Part shown: piece by piece, positions 1 through 12,839 of the stretch
How positions within the stretch are numbered: position 1 is the first letter of the stretch
Layout of the letters: the number at the start of each line of letters is the position of its first letter
Assembly: GCA_946699065.1 (NCBI GenBank)
Contig: CAMPDV010001279.1
Span: 1-64,000 of the forward strand
Source: Loxodes magnus
Lineage: Eukaryota > Ciliophora > Karyorelictea > Loxodida > Loxodidae
Length of the DNA: 64,000 bases
Reading direction: 5' to 3'
Position numbers and translations under genes: made by a program
The notes under the pieces: model-generated
Databases searched by the model: none
Told to the model about the DNA's origin: nothing
Seen by the model: the letters and a program-made list of their open reading frames with translations, nothing else

Positions 1-1560
1 CTTTATGGTCAAAAGCACCAACACAAATTTCCAACAAGGCAAATCAACAATAGCCAAGCCAATTATAAAGTAAAAACTTTTCAAAACAAAGTAACGTTTC
101 ATAGAAGCTTGACTAATTAAAGTCATTACCAATCATTTTAAGGCAGAGGATACGGTAGTATTTTACAGTGCTAGGAAGGTGAAGATAGAGCAAATAATTA
201 AGTAGAAGAAAACTTAATTAAAAGCTAGAAATTTAAATTTGGGAATGCTAAGATTAAAAGAAAACTTTCTAGTTCATTAGCATGATAAGAGAAGATAAAT
301 GCATTCAATATGAAAACTTTCTATCTCCATATGTATTTGAGGAGATAAAAAGTGGTGAGTATATAATTTAAAAGTTACAAAGTTAGTATTCTGAGAGTGG
401 TGTAATATAAAATTAATTTTAAGCAGTTTCAGTCTTAGAAAGGTTGTGCAATATAAGGAAAAAAATGTTCTTTAGAATATCAATTAGGAAAATAGAAACT
501 TAAAAGAGAGCAAATTAACGCTAGCAGAAGGGTTATAATACTTAGAGCAAGCTGAAGAAGAGAAAAAATCCAGAATATGATAAAAGCAAAGAAGCTTCTG
601 AAAAAAATGAGGAAAGAGAGAAATCTGAAGATTTTGAAAATATCGAAGGGAAAGAACTGAAGATATTGAAAATACTGAAAATATCGAAAATAAGTAAGAA
701 CTGAAGAACTGTAAAACAATGAAGGCAGAAAAAAAATATGAAGTAAATCAAAATAATATAGGTAGAGAAATAATTGAAGAAACTGAACAAATCAAAAATA
801 TCGAAGGTAAGCAAATAACTGAAGTAATTGAAAATAGTGCAGGTAGATAAAAAATTGAGAAAACTGAAAATAATGAAGATCGGGAAAAATCTGAAGAAAA
901 TGAAAATAATGTAAGTATTTAAGCTCAAGACTAGAATTCATTGCAATTCATCGAAGAAAAAAATAGTTAAGATGAAGTTTTGAAAAAGATGAGTTATAAG
1001 TTTCAATCAGTGAAAAACCTTGTACAAACAAAATAAATACCCAAGGCTTATTTAACAAAAATGGATTTCTAATTTATATGAAGATAAAGAAACAGACATA
1101 AGATATTCAATCTTCTTTTAGAACTCAAAAGAAAAAGGTCATTATGGATAGAAGTGAGCTAATCAGCAAATTCCTCTGCAACGTAGAATTTTCAGATTAG
1201 CAGATAGATTTTATGAAATACAACAGTCACATTATTTATAAGAATTCTCACAAGATAAACGACAAAACCTGAAGTTCCTAGTCTATTATCAGAAACATTT
1301 GTATAAGATCAATCAACAAAAAATTTGGATAGTAATACTGTATGAATAAGATCTTATGCTGTATTTACAAAGAGCTTATGAGGGTAGTGGAAAAAGCTAG
1401 AAGAACATTTACGGTTACGCAGTAAGAATGTTAGAGTATACAAAAATATTCAAATATAAAGGATCCATGTGCTGATATTTTTAGCAAGTTATATTAATTT
1501 ATTATTTACACATATTGAATGAAATTAAGACGTAGCATTTTTAAAATTGGTGTTAGCATA
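1..1560 (+). CDS. Glu/Gln-rich coiled-coil protein, 5' partial, frame-broken
   Basis: Runs in from the left edge. With TAA/TAG as Gln the segment reads as protein in four successive frames: frame 1 to about 540, frame 3 to 655, frame 2 to about 1080, then frame 1 again. The middle is a degenerate Glu/Asn/Ile/Lys repeat (units like ENTENIENK). The last part, from an ATG at 1144, is a mixed-composition domain beginning MDRSELISKF. All frame changes go the same way (minus one), and no convincing GT-AG intron sits in the Glu-rich part, so single-base deletions or decay are as likely as splicing. No family recognised. That it is coding is inferred from composition. Confidence 0.35.
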
Positions 1561-1974
1561 TTAAAGTCTACTAATTAGTCTCTTTAATTCTAAGCATAAT
1601 TAAGTAGTCAAATATACCTTAAATTAATAAATTGAAGTTTCAAGTATATTTTAAATAAGAAGATAGAAGTATTACAAATTAATTATTAAGATACACAGTT
1701 TAAGTAATTAAGTACTTACTCTGATAATCTATATTTAATTCAAATTCTCTATAAGATTTAATATTAAGATGGTAAGGATAGGTTTAAATAGACCATATCG
1801 TTTAACTATAGAATCAATTAAAATTAATTTAAATCTAAATGCTTTAATAATCCAAGTCTCTTCTAGTGTTGCTGCTTATGAGAGTAGCTTTTAGAATTAC
1901 TTTCTCACTCATATGCATTAGTAGGGTTAAAGGACGGATTTTTAGATGTTTTCCCCTTCCGATTAATTATTTCG

Positions 1975-2420
1975 ATTTTTTTCCTACCTAGAACATTTTC
2001 AGCATAGCTTTGTATTTTTTTAAATTCTAATGTTCTAATATAAACTAGAGAATGTCTTCATTTTCTACTTGGAGTACTATCAAGATTTAAGACTAGTCAA
2101 AAATGTTTTTCCGTGTTTACGCTTCACAGAAAAATTACAAATATTCTTAGCTTTATATTTTTGCTACTACTGAAAATTAACTCGTTTTCCATCTTCTTTA
2201 GAGCTTGACTGAATAATAATTATCACTTCTAACATTGGATTTTTAATACTGATAATCTTCAATCCCTATATTATAATTGCATTCCTCAACTTAATTAGCA
2301 GCTGACTGATCTATCAAATCTTTCCTTCGTTTAAATTACCTTTTCAATCCCAATACTCTTTTCCTTACCTAGAAATGCTTTAGCTTTTTAGCCTAAAATT
2401 GAGTCCCTAACTCTTTAATG
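1975..2420 (-). CDS. unrecognised basic protein segment
   Basis: The minus strand gives a coherent hydrophilic reading (KELGTQFQAKKLKHFQ early, ENEDILQFILEHQNLKKY late) with Gln supplied by TAA/TAG. No start or stop was fixed and no domain recognised. The following kilobase (2,480-3,420) is extremely AT-rich on both strands and I see nothing definite in it. The call rests on composition alone; the opposite strand is also formally open. Confidence 0.3.
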
Positions 2421-3439
2421 TATTTTAAAACTAAATTTTCTGAATATTTTGCATTTTATTTGGCTTTAAAATTGTAAGATGAAGTAAAATAAAAGAAGTG
2501 ATTAAGGTAGATTACATCTAAAGCATTTAGTTAAAGTTAAAGAATTAAAGTGATTTAGCTAATATAGTTAATATAAAAAATAATGTTAAATGAAAGGAAA
2601 AGTTTAGCTCTTTATAAATAATAAGGCACTCTAGTTTTAATGTTGTAAGTTTGTTTTTTGGTATTCTAAGGTTATAAGTGTAGCTTAATTGTATTTTAAG
2701 TATTAGTTATGTGAACTATAAATAATTAAGTTTTAAGTTGTAGATTCTATTATTAAATCTTATATCCAAAATAAAGACTCTATTTAAATACTTGAGGTAA
2801 ATAAATTTACCATAGTTTGCTATATTAGTGATTATATCTATATTTCTTTTATTCATTTATTCTAGCTGTGTATCAAGCTAGTAGTTTGCTTGTATTATTT
2901 TAAAATATTTTGTATCTTTCTACTATTTTAAGATAATTTTCAGCTAATGTAGTTAATTCTTTTAGTGGAAATATTGCTTAATAATAAAAATAAATAGAAT
3001 GCTAATAAATATATAGTAATAGTATAAGATACCTATGATTAAGATTAACTTAAGAAAGGAATAATTAATTTATTAGTTACTTTTAAAATACTAAGCTTCT
3101 TAATATTAGTTATATAGCCTTAGTTTAATTACTTATATAACCTTACTAATGCTATTATTTTTAACTTTCTATTATCATTTCCTTTATTTAGTTTATAATA
3201 CTTTATTATTTTACCTATACACCCTTATAATTCAAACCATTCATATCTATATATTAGTTAGTGCTTCTTAGTAATATACTTTATATTTTAAACAATGCTA
3301 AGGGTAATCATTTAAATATACTTAACTTCAACACTTCTATTATGTCATTTTAATTCATCTCTCTGCAAAATTCAAACGCTAGTTTTATAATCTCCTAATT
3401 TACCTTAAGATAGCTTACATAGTTTGTCAAATCGATCTT

Positions 3440-4044
3440 AAAAATCCCTCAGGTCCTTTCTATCAATACATGCTAACAAAATTTTATTAGAAGAAATAAA
3501 AATTGGCTTTCTAGGTTTATTTTTAGATGCTTTTATTTGAGTCTTATTTCCTAAATTTTTTCTTATTCTATACATTAAAGATCTTCCTCTAAATTCTATT
3601 TTTTTACTTTCCATTTATTTAATTTAAGACTTTAGCTCATTTTATGGTCTAAAATTATCTTACTTCGTTATTTTTGCCACTTTTGTAATTATTCAATGAG
3701 GCATTTCTTTTGTTTTACAAAGATTTTTCTGAATTCTCAAATTCAGAATTCAAATTGATTATAATATTTCCTATTTGTTTATTTTATACTTCTTAGATTT
3801 TATTTTTAGCAGGTATTTTTTGTAGTTTTTTACTCTTATTCTGCCTAATTAATCCCTTTTCTTTTTCAAATAAGAATAATTTCCAATATCTTCAGTAAGT
3901 CTTAAAGTCTTAAGATTTTATTTTTGATGTCTATAAATTTCTTTTTGATTTATGACTTAAAATTTCTTATTTGCAAATTATAATTGTTATTCTTATTTAC
4001 TTGCTAAGTCTCAAATCCTTATTTTGGGATAGTTTTTCAGTCAT
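3440..4044 (-). CDS. basic Asn/Lys/Gln-rich protein
   Basis: Starts at an ATG whose complement is at 4042-4044 (MTEKLSQNKDLRL) and stays in one frame for about 200 codons. The product is rich in Lys, Asn, Gln and Ile with short acidic stretches (NLNSEFENSEKSLQNKR), typical of disordered ciliate proteins. An in-frame TGA just after VSMY near 3,470 could end it. No domain recognised. The product is inferred from composition. Confidence 0.35.
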
Positions 4045-4449
4045 TTTAGATGGAGTTAAGATTTTAGTGAAGTTTAGAAGGTATTAAAACTTTGATTGTC
4101 CCCAGTTAAGTGTTTTATTAGTTTAATTTAAATGAAATAGGAAGGTTTCTTTTATTTAATAAAGATTTATATTAAATTAAAGATATTCAATTAATATATT
4201 AATAGAAATACTTTCAGCTAAGAAATCTTCTACTATTATTATTCTCCTTTTTCTTAAAATTATACTAATTCCCTTTATCTAAACTTGAGTCTTATTATTA
4301 TTATTTTAATCCACTTCTTATTTTTAAATAAGATGATACTATCATTTTGCTCTAAGGCTTTATAGCTATAAGATTAAAATTTAAATATTATTAAAAGATA
4401 ATCAAGCAAACTAATGTTCTTATTCTAAATAATTCTATGAATGTTAAAG

Positions 4450-4880
4450 GTATTAGATAAATCAAGTTCACTTTAAGGCTTAAATCAATATTTCATATCT
4501 ATAAATTGTTCCTTTTTCCACTTCTTTTTCCTTTTAGTTATTTTTGCTTTTTGAAATTCTTGATGTTCCAGCCTATGGAGAATTAACTTCTATAAAATCC
4601 CTTAATTTAAATTACAACTTTCAGCTAATCTCTTTAATTAACTTCAATACTTTTAAACATCTTATTTGGAATCTTCTTTTTTGCTTAAAAATTATCTCTT
4701 TAAATTAAGTCCTATTATTTTTAAGAATCGTTATCTCAGCATGTTACCATTTAAGAATTTTGTTTTGAGCTTGAAATTAAAACCTTTAGTTGTATTATTA
4801 TTAGGTTATAATAATACATATTTATTAAAGTGTTCTTATCTTAGTGTTAATTTGTTACTTCTAATGTTTATATTATTCTA
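4450..4880 (-). CDS. unrecognised basic coiled-coil segment
   Basis: Minus-strand reading with a heptad-like, Lys/Leu/Glu-rich stretch (QKLILHRLEHQEFQKAKI followed by KRKKKWKKEQF). A plus-strand ORF of 72 standard codons overlaps it but is a hydrophobic antisense-type reading. It may belong to the same transcript as the minus-strand gene ending near 3,440. No motif identifies a family. Confidence 0.25.
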
Positions 4881-4889
4881 TTAAGAATT

Positions 4890-6070
4890 AAATATGTTCC
4901 TAAATCTTACAAGCTAAGAGTTCACAACTTGCTTATGATTAGTATCATAAAATAGAAGGTTTAGGTGATTGTATAACTAATCTATAATAAGAGTTAGTCT
5001 CTACAGCTAATAGAATGGCTTAGTAATTTTTATTAAGTTGATAATGATTTACTTGGTTCAATAAACTAAGGATTAGCTTTTTTTCCTCTTTTAATTAATT
5101 TAAAAATTAATAAAATGTAAGTGTTTATTTATTAAAATAGAGCCAAGAAAAGAGTTCATAGTAACCCTTCATTACAGTGAAGTCTTAAATTATTAAAAAA
5201 TTAATAAAGTAATTTAAGCTTTTTAAGTAAGCAAACATAGATAGTCCTATATTTATAAAAGAATTTTAACCTAAATATTTACCTATACAACTTAACATTC
5301 CTATAGAAATATCTCATTGGAGCTTAGATGAGAAGTAAAACTTATAAAAGACGGAACTGTAATAATATGAAAGACAATCTATATTGCACTAGGTATAAAT
5401 AATAAAAGAGTAAGTATTTGTAAATTTAGAAAAGAAAGAAGCATAAAGCTAATTTAAATCTTAATTGGTAAGATAATAAGACTAATTAGTTCATCAATTG
5501 AAGAAACTTTTAATAAACAAAGTAAAAATTTATAATAAATCAGAGGAAGCTGAATTATTAAAGAAATTTAAGAAAATAAGCTAATACCTATAGGTACTAA
5601 ATTTGATAATAGCCTGTTTATATAAATTAGTAGTGATCCGTAAATATTAATATCCTAAGATCTATTCTTAGATATTATACTTCTCAGCTGATGGAATTTT
5701 TTAATGCAAGAATTATAAAGTTAAGAAAAAGAAGAGCTATGAAAATGTACAAATTTAATTGAGAAACACTTAAGAAATAAAAAAATATGCAATTAATTTT
5801 GTTAGAATAAATAAAGGTAAAAAATTAATATTTAGGTTTGAAAAAACTCTAAAGGCTTAAATAAACCAAAACACGCACTTAAAATTATCATAACTTCTTC
5901 ATAAATCGCAATTAGAGAATTAATTCTTGTTCTTTTATGCTTTATGCGAATTTCTACAGTGATATAACGAATGTAAGTTCTACTAATTTGAAACTTGTAT
6001 TGGTTGAATTTATGGTTATTAAACCTTTTTTGCAGTTTTATTTTCATATCTATGTTTATATTCAGCATGC
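4890..6070 (+). CDS. coiled-coil protein with a C-terminal globular region, unrecognised
   Basis: Candidate ATG at 4890. From about 5,280 to 6,000 one frame gives a long coherent sequence: a helical Gln/Lys/Glu segment (LDEKQNLQKTELQQYERQ), a Leu/Ile-rich turn (YLQVLNLIIACLYKLVV), then a beta-like domain (SADGIFQCKNYKVKKKKSY, FVRINKGKKLIFRFEK). Between 4,900 and 5,250 the frame changes, perhaps through very short introns. Architecture resembles cytoskeletal or ciliary proteins, but no family motif is present. The stop is not fixed. Confidence 0.4.
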
Positions 6071-7189
6071 ATTATATTAATTTTTTTATTTTAGCGCTGA
6101 TATGTAGCAGAAAAATTAGACAAATAACTTGATCAATAGATTTATGCCTTCTTTTAATTTGATAGCAACTTAATTTCTTTCTAAATTATTCTTTTCATTA
6201 TTATTTTTCCTCTCATGTAATCTTTTGTTTTATTGTATTTATATTTCCTAAAATTTATTTATGCAATAGCTATTTCATACAATTTTTCAGCTTTTGAAGG
6301 TAATTTTAATCAGAATTGCAATCTCAATTTGCAGCTTTAACTTAAATATTTTTACTTAGTTATAAATTTTCTAGGTGTAATTTATTTTGGTTGATTTAAT
6401 GAAGTTCTTATCTTATTAGATTATAGATTTTAGATTTTCATTTAGCTTTTAATCATATTAATCTAGTTAGCTCTTTAATAATCAACTACCTTCAATTTTA
6501 TTAACAGCAACACCTAGCATTATTAAAAATGAGATCCTTAATTTTATATACTAAAATAGCTTATAAATAGAATAAATTGTTAGTCTTAGTTAAAGAGATG
6601 TAAAGTAAGTTAAAGCTAAAGGCTTAATATTAACAGAGATACTAAAACTAGTAATTTTATAAGGTTTAATCCATACCTATTATATAAGCTAGCCTGCTTT
6701 TAGTTGCTAGAGACTTAATTTTAGTTTGAAATAGATTGATTAAAATAATTAGAAACTTAATTTTAGTTTATTTATAATGCTAATTTATGTGAGTATCTGA
6801 GTAGTAGAAATTAGATAATACAATCTAATACAATTTAAATAAAGATTAGTGCTTTAAATAAGATATCATTTTAGCTTATGCTTGCCTTTTAATTAAGCAT
6901 AATATATATAATTAATTATTTTAAACATTTTTTACGCTAAATTTGACTTCTTAATTCATTTTCACTATCCGTTAATCTTTTTTTACTTATCTTAGATTAT
7001 ATTCAACTTTTCTCTAAAATTCCTCTTGCTAAGTTTCTATTTTCTTAGTTTAGTTAATATATTATATAATAACGTATGTTAATTTGATTCCAAATAAATA
7101 TTAGGCAATTACTTTTTAATATGATAAAATAATTTAAATGTATCCTTTTCTTGCTTTTTTGTAATATTAGTTGAATGTAATATTTTACT
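6071..7189. other. no confident gene
   Basis: AT-rich stretch with scattered T-rich runs. Some hydrophobic readings exist on the plus strand near 6,180-6,260, but nothing has a start, motif or consistent frame. I see no RNA gene or repeat. Confidence 0.5.
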
Positions 7190-7490
7190 ATAAAGTCTAT
7201 TTATTAGCTAGTTTTACTTATTGATTACGTATTGAGTATTAATTTTTGTAACTGCCTTATATTATGTGTATTAGTTAAAAGTTTGGTAGATATATTAGTT
7301 CTAAGCTGGTATTGAATGTTGTACAATTAAGATTTACATGTTTCTCTTTGTTTGATATATTATTCTAATGTACTTATGATATGAGTTTGATGTTGTACTG
7401 CAGTATATTAGAATTTTGTAATAGATGATGTACTATAAAGGATAATAGGTGATTAGGAATAATTTGATATAGAAGTATAGTAATAATTGT
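7190..7490. other. C-poor, strand-asymmetric segment
   Basis: About 300 bases with very little C on the plus strand. Read on minus it encodes an Asn/Thr/Gln/His/Ile-rich linker like the one inside the RING-kelch gene at 48.8-49.1 kb; read on plus it looks like a chain of hydrophobic segments running on to about 7,700. The composition bias is direct observation; which strand is coding is unresolved. From 7,700 to 8,150 nothing definite is seen. Confidence 0.3.
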
Positions 7491-8189
7491 ACGCACTCTT
7501 TAAATTTTTCATTTTCTTGATTATCCTGAATAAAAAAATTTTCAGTTGCGTTTCTTTTATATATTCTAAGGAATATAAAAATAATTTTCTTTATTTTCCA
7601 ACTTTGCAATATCTTAGACTTGAGATTGCTGATCCATTTACAACACTATGCAATGGCATAAATTTAAATCCCAAAATTACAACAAAATTCATACTTTAGT
7701 CTCTTAAAAGCATTATCAACCTAATCCTTTTAAATTCTTTCTCCTTAACTTCCCTTTTCTTCATTTAGATCATATTACCCTATTTTGGTTTTCCTAATAT
7801 TTCTAAGCTAAAATAAATTTTAAATATTGACCGCAATAAAAAGCATTAAAGCTAAACTTTATTTTTAAAATAGTTTAATGATACTTATTAACAAATGTCT
7901 TGAAAATCAAAACTTAGAATGAAATATATCGTATATTTCAAGCTATAAAGTATCTTAATAGTTTATTAAGATACTTAGATAAGAAGTATTATAAAGAATT
8001 AAGCTATCTTTAATTAAAGATACTCAGTCTAGTAATCTTAATAATTTATTAGTTTAATTAGTAATGCTCTAGGATTGAAATAATTAATTAAATACTTTAA
8101 TGGATTTATTAACTTTGAGTCTTGTACTTTAAAGTTGTTTTTTTGTCTGCTTGAACTTGCTTTCTTCTCTGATCATTTCAATTTACTGC

Positions 8190-9410
8190 TTATTAAAATA
8201 TAGTTCTTTGCTCTTACACTTAACTTTTCTTTCTTTAATAGAAATTTTTTTATTAGATAAGCTGAAAGAAATTGAACCAACAACTTAAATATCTTAACTG
8301 ATTCATATAAGCAAGCAGCTACTTTGAAAGTAAATCAACTTCTTGCCCTCAATATTGTAAATCTTCTAAAAAGATTCTTATGAAGTTATCTATTTTCTTT
8401 TACGAAAAGCTTTAAAATAAACCCATCTAATGTTTTTCGTTTTAAACTTCAGATTCTACTTATTAGGCAAGTTAATGATATTATTGTTCCTTAATCCTTA
8501 AATCTTATAGCTTAGATTGATAGTTTTTTTGCTTTTTATTCTTTTTTAAAGAAAGTTGCTTAGTATCTTTATATTGCTTGATTAAACTCCTCATTGTAAC
8601 GTAGTACCGAGACTAAACTTGTGATAAATAAAATTGAAAGCAGACAGGTTAAAATTTTTTATACTAGTCAGCTTTACTTGGCAGTTATATTCAGCATTTT
8701 AAAAGCAATAGGAGCCCGATTGTCTTGCATTGATGGGATATTCCTATATTTTTTCTTTGATTTTATTCCTTTAGCTCAAATTATTCCTTCAATAGTAGGA
8801 ATTCTTCTAAGCCGCTTATGGTTTTATCAGTTTAATCTTCAAAATATATTTAGTTTCTTTTCAAATCTACTCGCTTATTTCCAACGAGGTCTGGATAAAA
8901 AATTAACTGTCTATTTCGTTTTCTATCTTTTGAAGATGTAATTTTATTTTAAAGATAAAGTTTCATACTGGGAATGCTTTATTTTTGTATTTCATCTTTT
9001 TTTGTTTCTTTGGTTTTTATTAGGGTATCAGCTTAATATTATATACATCAAAATATAGCGAAAAAAAGCTTTCAAAGCTTGATTAGTCCCCACATATTTT
9101 TCTCGGCTTATCAAACGTTTCCTACTGTAAACATATCACAATCTAGCATTGAAATTAAGTAGAAAGCAGGCAGTAATTTAATGTTCTCTACAGTCTTCTT
9201 CAAAGAGCTCATAATTTTTTAGCAATCCTTAGAGAAATTAACATCACTAATAAGAATCTCTCGTTTGGAAGTACTCGAGGCTTTCAAATATTTCTTATAT
9301 GAATTTATAGATGCAACCAGGCAAACAACTAATGACAAATATGAGATTGTCCAAATATCTCGCCTTATCTTGATTTTAAGCACATTCTTAGTGTCCATTA
9401 TTTGCTTCAT
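8190..9410 (-). CDS. unrecognised protein with one N-terminal hydrophobic segment and a coiled coil
   Basis: Start ATG at 9408-9410. The N-terminus is basic, then a probable membrane segment (residues about 24-34, SYLSLVVCLVA), then a charged stretch. Further along, around 8,290-8,600, comes a coiled-coil run (QSKLQDLRIKEQQYHQLAQ) and a helical C-terminus with Gln/Lys/Asp. Frame changes near 9,100 may be tiny introns or breaks. The C-terminal helices faintly resemble BAR-type sorting nexin tails, but no signature residue supports this. The start is supported by 64 uninterrupted codons even in the standard code. Confidence 0.35.
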
Positions 9411-9544
9411 TCAGAATTCTCTTCTTTACTAAAATATGGTCTATAGAAATTGATATATACTCTGTCTTTTAGAGTGCAGCTTCTTATTAAGATAGAATTA
9501 ACTTTTTATCTTGCTGACATTTCAATTATAGTTCCTTTATCACC

Positions 9545-11235
9545 ATGCTAAGATCTGAGGAATTGCCAATCAACGACTTTAAGTAATTTTTTAAGCTTCA
9601 CATATTACTATTCTAGACTAATCTTTTATTAGATCTCCTTATCTTGAACCCACTCAACTGATAGCCATTCAAACATAGTAACCTAATTAAATCTCACTCA
9701 CTATAACTACAAATAATGCTTAACCTTAGCATACTTAAAAGGAAGCCAAAGCTTCTTATTTTAATAGCAAACTATTTTAACCTAAATAGACAATTAATTA
9801 GATATTACAGTAGCAAGGATATAAGATTAACAACCTAGCTTTAATTAACTAATCCCTATATCCTAATTTTTAATAGTCTAGCATTATTATATTACAGTTA
9901 ATAAGACTATTAGCAACTCTTTGCTTTAACAAAGCAGGTTATTAGTATTATATATTTAATAGCTTTAATTTAAAGCTATTAAATATATAGTCTAGGATAT
10001 AGATAAAAGTAATAGAAAGGCTATAATATATATAGAGTAAGGCTTTTATATCCCTATTTAGATACAAATAGTAGCTTTTATAGAAGACATTAAAGAGCTT
10101 TATGAACTTGAAATCAAGATATTATTGAAGTAGAATGCTACTTAAAAACAAACTAAGAGGTAACTATTAAATAGCTGATTAATGGAATTAATTATTCCTT
10201 TAGTTTATAAAGCTTTTCTAAGGGTACCAGAGAGGAGAAAAATATTCTGCTGGTGACAGGTTTTAAAATAGGAGATTTAGTAATTATTCAGAAATAGAAG
10301 AAAGAAAATACTTGAAGATGGTTAATCTAAGGATAGAATGAAACTAGTTTGATGACAGAGATATCAAGCAATACATTATCAATCAAACACTCAAGCAGTA
10401 AATTAAAAAAAATTTAACTACAAGCCCAAACAATAAATTTTTCATACATCTCCATCCAGAATATTAAATATCTCATAATTTATATGAACATCTAGCTTTA
10501 AAAATAAATAAAAAAGAAGAAAGTGACTAAGCTATTATGATTAACTAAGATAAAAGTACAATTAGCGAATAAATAATCTAAGATACATTACACAAATAAG
10601 ATAGTTAAGCTTTAAAAAGGTTAAAGTTAATTATACTCTATTAATATAAATAGAATCAAATCAAGTTTAATTAACTTTAAATAGCTTAATTTATATAATA
10701 CCTTTAAAGTAAATTAACTTTAGTACCTTTCTTTATTTATTTCAAATTATTAGTACTTTGTTAAGAATTATAAGGCTATAAAAAAGGCGGGAATAAAAAG
10801 ATATAAGTTTAAATTAAATGAGTAATGATAAGTTTAATAAAACTATAATAGATTTGAATGATATAACTTAATTATTAGGATACTTATAACATTTAAATAA
10901 TACCATGCATCTTAGTATTAGATATCTAGGACTCTTAAGTTATAAGTGGAAATAGTTAATATGCTTCATTTACTATATGTTTGGTTATTAAGCAATATAA
11001 TGCTAAAAAGGTTAAAGACATTTTGTAAAGGACTAATAAAAAATTTGATCCTTCAAGCAAATTCCTAGAATAGAAATTCTTTGAGTATTGGAATTTTCGC
11101 AAAGGATTTATCCAACAGATGGAAAATTCTAAAGAATTTAAAGGATTATCTCTTATACCCATAGGCTATTAGCAAGCAGACTCGGATAATAGTGCTGGAT
11201 AACTTAATAATTATAATAGGATAGATAAAAAATGA
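9545..11235 (+). CDS. large unrecognised protein, probably spliced, TGA-terminated
   Basis: ATG at 9545 opens frame 2 (MLRSEELPINDFKQFF); coding moves to frame 3 near 9,930-9,960 and to frame 1 near 10,250. Both shifts are plus one, and GT-AG candidates of 25 nt (9,938-9,962) and 19 nt (about 10,252) would each restore frame. From 10,260 one frame runs to TGA at 11233-11235. The last 110 residues include FTICLVIKQYNAKKVKDIL and KFLEQKFFEYWNFRKGF, loosely like a PX phosphoinositide-binding domain, though the basic contact residues are not clear. A 17-bp inverted repeat (9,951-9,987) overlaps the first putative intron. Function not assigned. Confidence 0.45.
9951..9987. repeat. 17-bp perfect inverted repeat
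   Basis: Arms TATATTTAATAGCTTTA (9951-9967) and its exact reverse complement (9971-9987) flank a 3-base loop. It overlaps the boundary where the reading frame of the surrounding gene changes, so it would fold inside or beside a putative intron. Confidence 0.8.
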
Positions 11236-11544
11236 AGATTAATAAAATTCTTAAGAAATAATATAAGTAGGAATAAAGCTAAAATATCAATTCCATTTTG
11301 AGGGTTTCTAATGCTTATTTGCTAATAAGTATTTAATAGCATTTATTTGATAATTATAAGCTTGATAGTGCTTGTTTAATATAATATAGAGAAAGTAATA
11401 AAACGCTTTGTTAAAAGTAATAATTAGTTAAACTAGATTAAGTCAAAATAATAATAGAAAAGGAAGATTGATGATTTGATATTAAGCTTCTTTTATTAAT
11501 TATAAACTTAGTTAAATAATATAAGGCATATATTAGATTAAGTA

Positions 11545-12620
11545 ATGGGACAAAAATTACTATGACCAAAAGATTGTACTTTTAGCATGATTTTCGCTTA
11601 CTAAAAGTTAGTAAATAATAGAGTTGTATTATTTTCTACTTCTCTTACTCTTCTGATATTTCTTTCTTAAAATTAATAAAGAAAATTTTATTTTTCTGGC
11701 TCTTAGCTTCTGTTTTTTCCTTGAATCGTAACATCTAAGGATTTATCACCTCGACAAATCAGTAAATCTTTCAGAAATTTATTTTGCTCTTCTTTATTTT
11801 AGCTCTCATTTATTAATGTAAAGGTACTTTAGAAATCTACACTCTAAATAGTAAATTCCACCTATCTCTGCCTATTCTTTCATATCCTGTATTTGCGATA
11901 TAGTTTATGATCTGTGTTTTTCAGTAATTTTTTATAATCTTCTAAATAGTCAAAGTTAGCTTCAATTACCTTTCTAGAATTTATGCAAAGAATGCCCTTC
12001 TACTTTCTCTGTTTTTACTCAAAAGGATGTTAATTTCTTCTATATCTTTCTGTCTGTATTTATAACATAGCTATTCATTCTTCTAGTTGTTGCTAATTTC
12101 TAGGCTTCACTTTATTTATTACCTATCTTTCCTGAATTAATTTGGATTATAATAGTGTGCTTTAAAAGCTTTATTACTGCAAAATTAATGGTTTTCTTTG
12201 GTTTACTCTTTCAGTTTTATTCTCTATAGAGCAAATTTTCTTAAAAATAGCACAAAATTTTTAATCGATTGCTTCTTATTTTTGAATCTTATCTTACTAA
12301 TATATTAATCCAGTCTCTTCACTATACCAAGAAACCATTGGCTTTTCTTCTCCTTCTGGTATAAAATTCAGATCTCCAAGCAGTCCCACAAAAGACTCTC
12401 AAATCTGTTAGTAAATTTACCTTTGAAGCTATTTATTCTATCATCTAATTTTTAGAAAAGCCTTAATATCTGCTATAAGCTTAGATCAATGATCAAAGTT
12501 AAAATTTCACTTCTATTTTTATTTCTTTTTCTTACAGCTGAAATCATAAGTGAATTAGCCAGGATGCTACAATCTTCAGTGTCTTTATTTTTTTATTCTA
12601 TAAAAGTAAGAAAAAAGTCA
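11545..12620 (-). CDS. unrecognised soluble protein with a 16-nt intron
   Basis: Minus-strand exons read KTLKIVASWLIHLWFQLQEK then QMIEQIASKIWESFVGLLGD, DLNFIPEGEEKPMVSWYSEE, and further on INESQNKEEQNKFLKDLL and GDKSLDVTIQGKNRSQEPEK. Exons join across a 16-nt GT-AG intron, GTAAATTTACTAACAG (complement of 12405-12420), which carries a TACTAAC branch site; removing it keeps frame. One further plus-one frame change lies near 11,950. The composition is that of a globular enzyme-like or scaffold protein, but no family was recognised. The start lies upstream of 12,600 and is not fixed; the C-terminus lies near 11,545. Confidence 0.5.
12405..12420 (-). other. 16-nt spliceosomal intron
   Basis: GTAAATTTACTAACAG on the minus strand: canonical GT and AG ends, a TACTAAC branch motif, and removal joins two protein-like exons in frame. 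Comparable 16-nt introns are proposed in the gene at 53.8-55.3 kb. Confidence 0.65.
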
Positions 12621-12839
12621 AATTTTATTTAAAAAATAGATTTAAATAGCGCAAAAATTAGATCCAATAGCGGTAGTTTCTTGAAGGACTATCTTTAATT
12701 AAATACATTAAACTGCAATAATAATAAAAGCTAGAAATCTAGCTCTGTTGACTAAAATGAGAAGCCTGTTTTTTAATTACTAGATTAGTAGACTAGAATA
12801 TTATTTTATATATCGACTCATTTATAAGGTTAAGCATTT

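Noticed and set aside
480..928. Long standard-code minus-strand ORFs rich in Phe, Ser and Ile
   Set aside because: They are the antisense of the plus-strand Glu/Lys/Asn repeat; antisense of GAA/AAA-rich coding DNA gives Phe/Ser-rich readings automatically.
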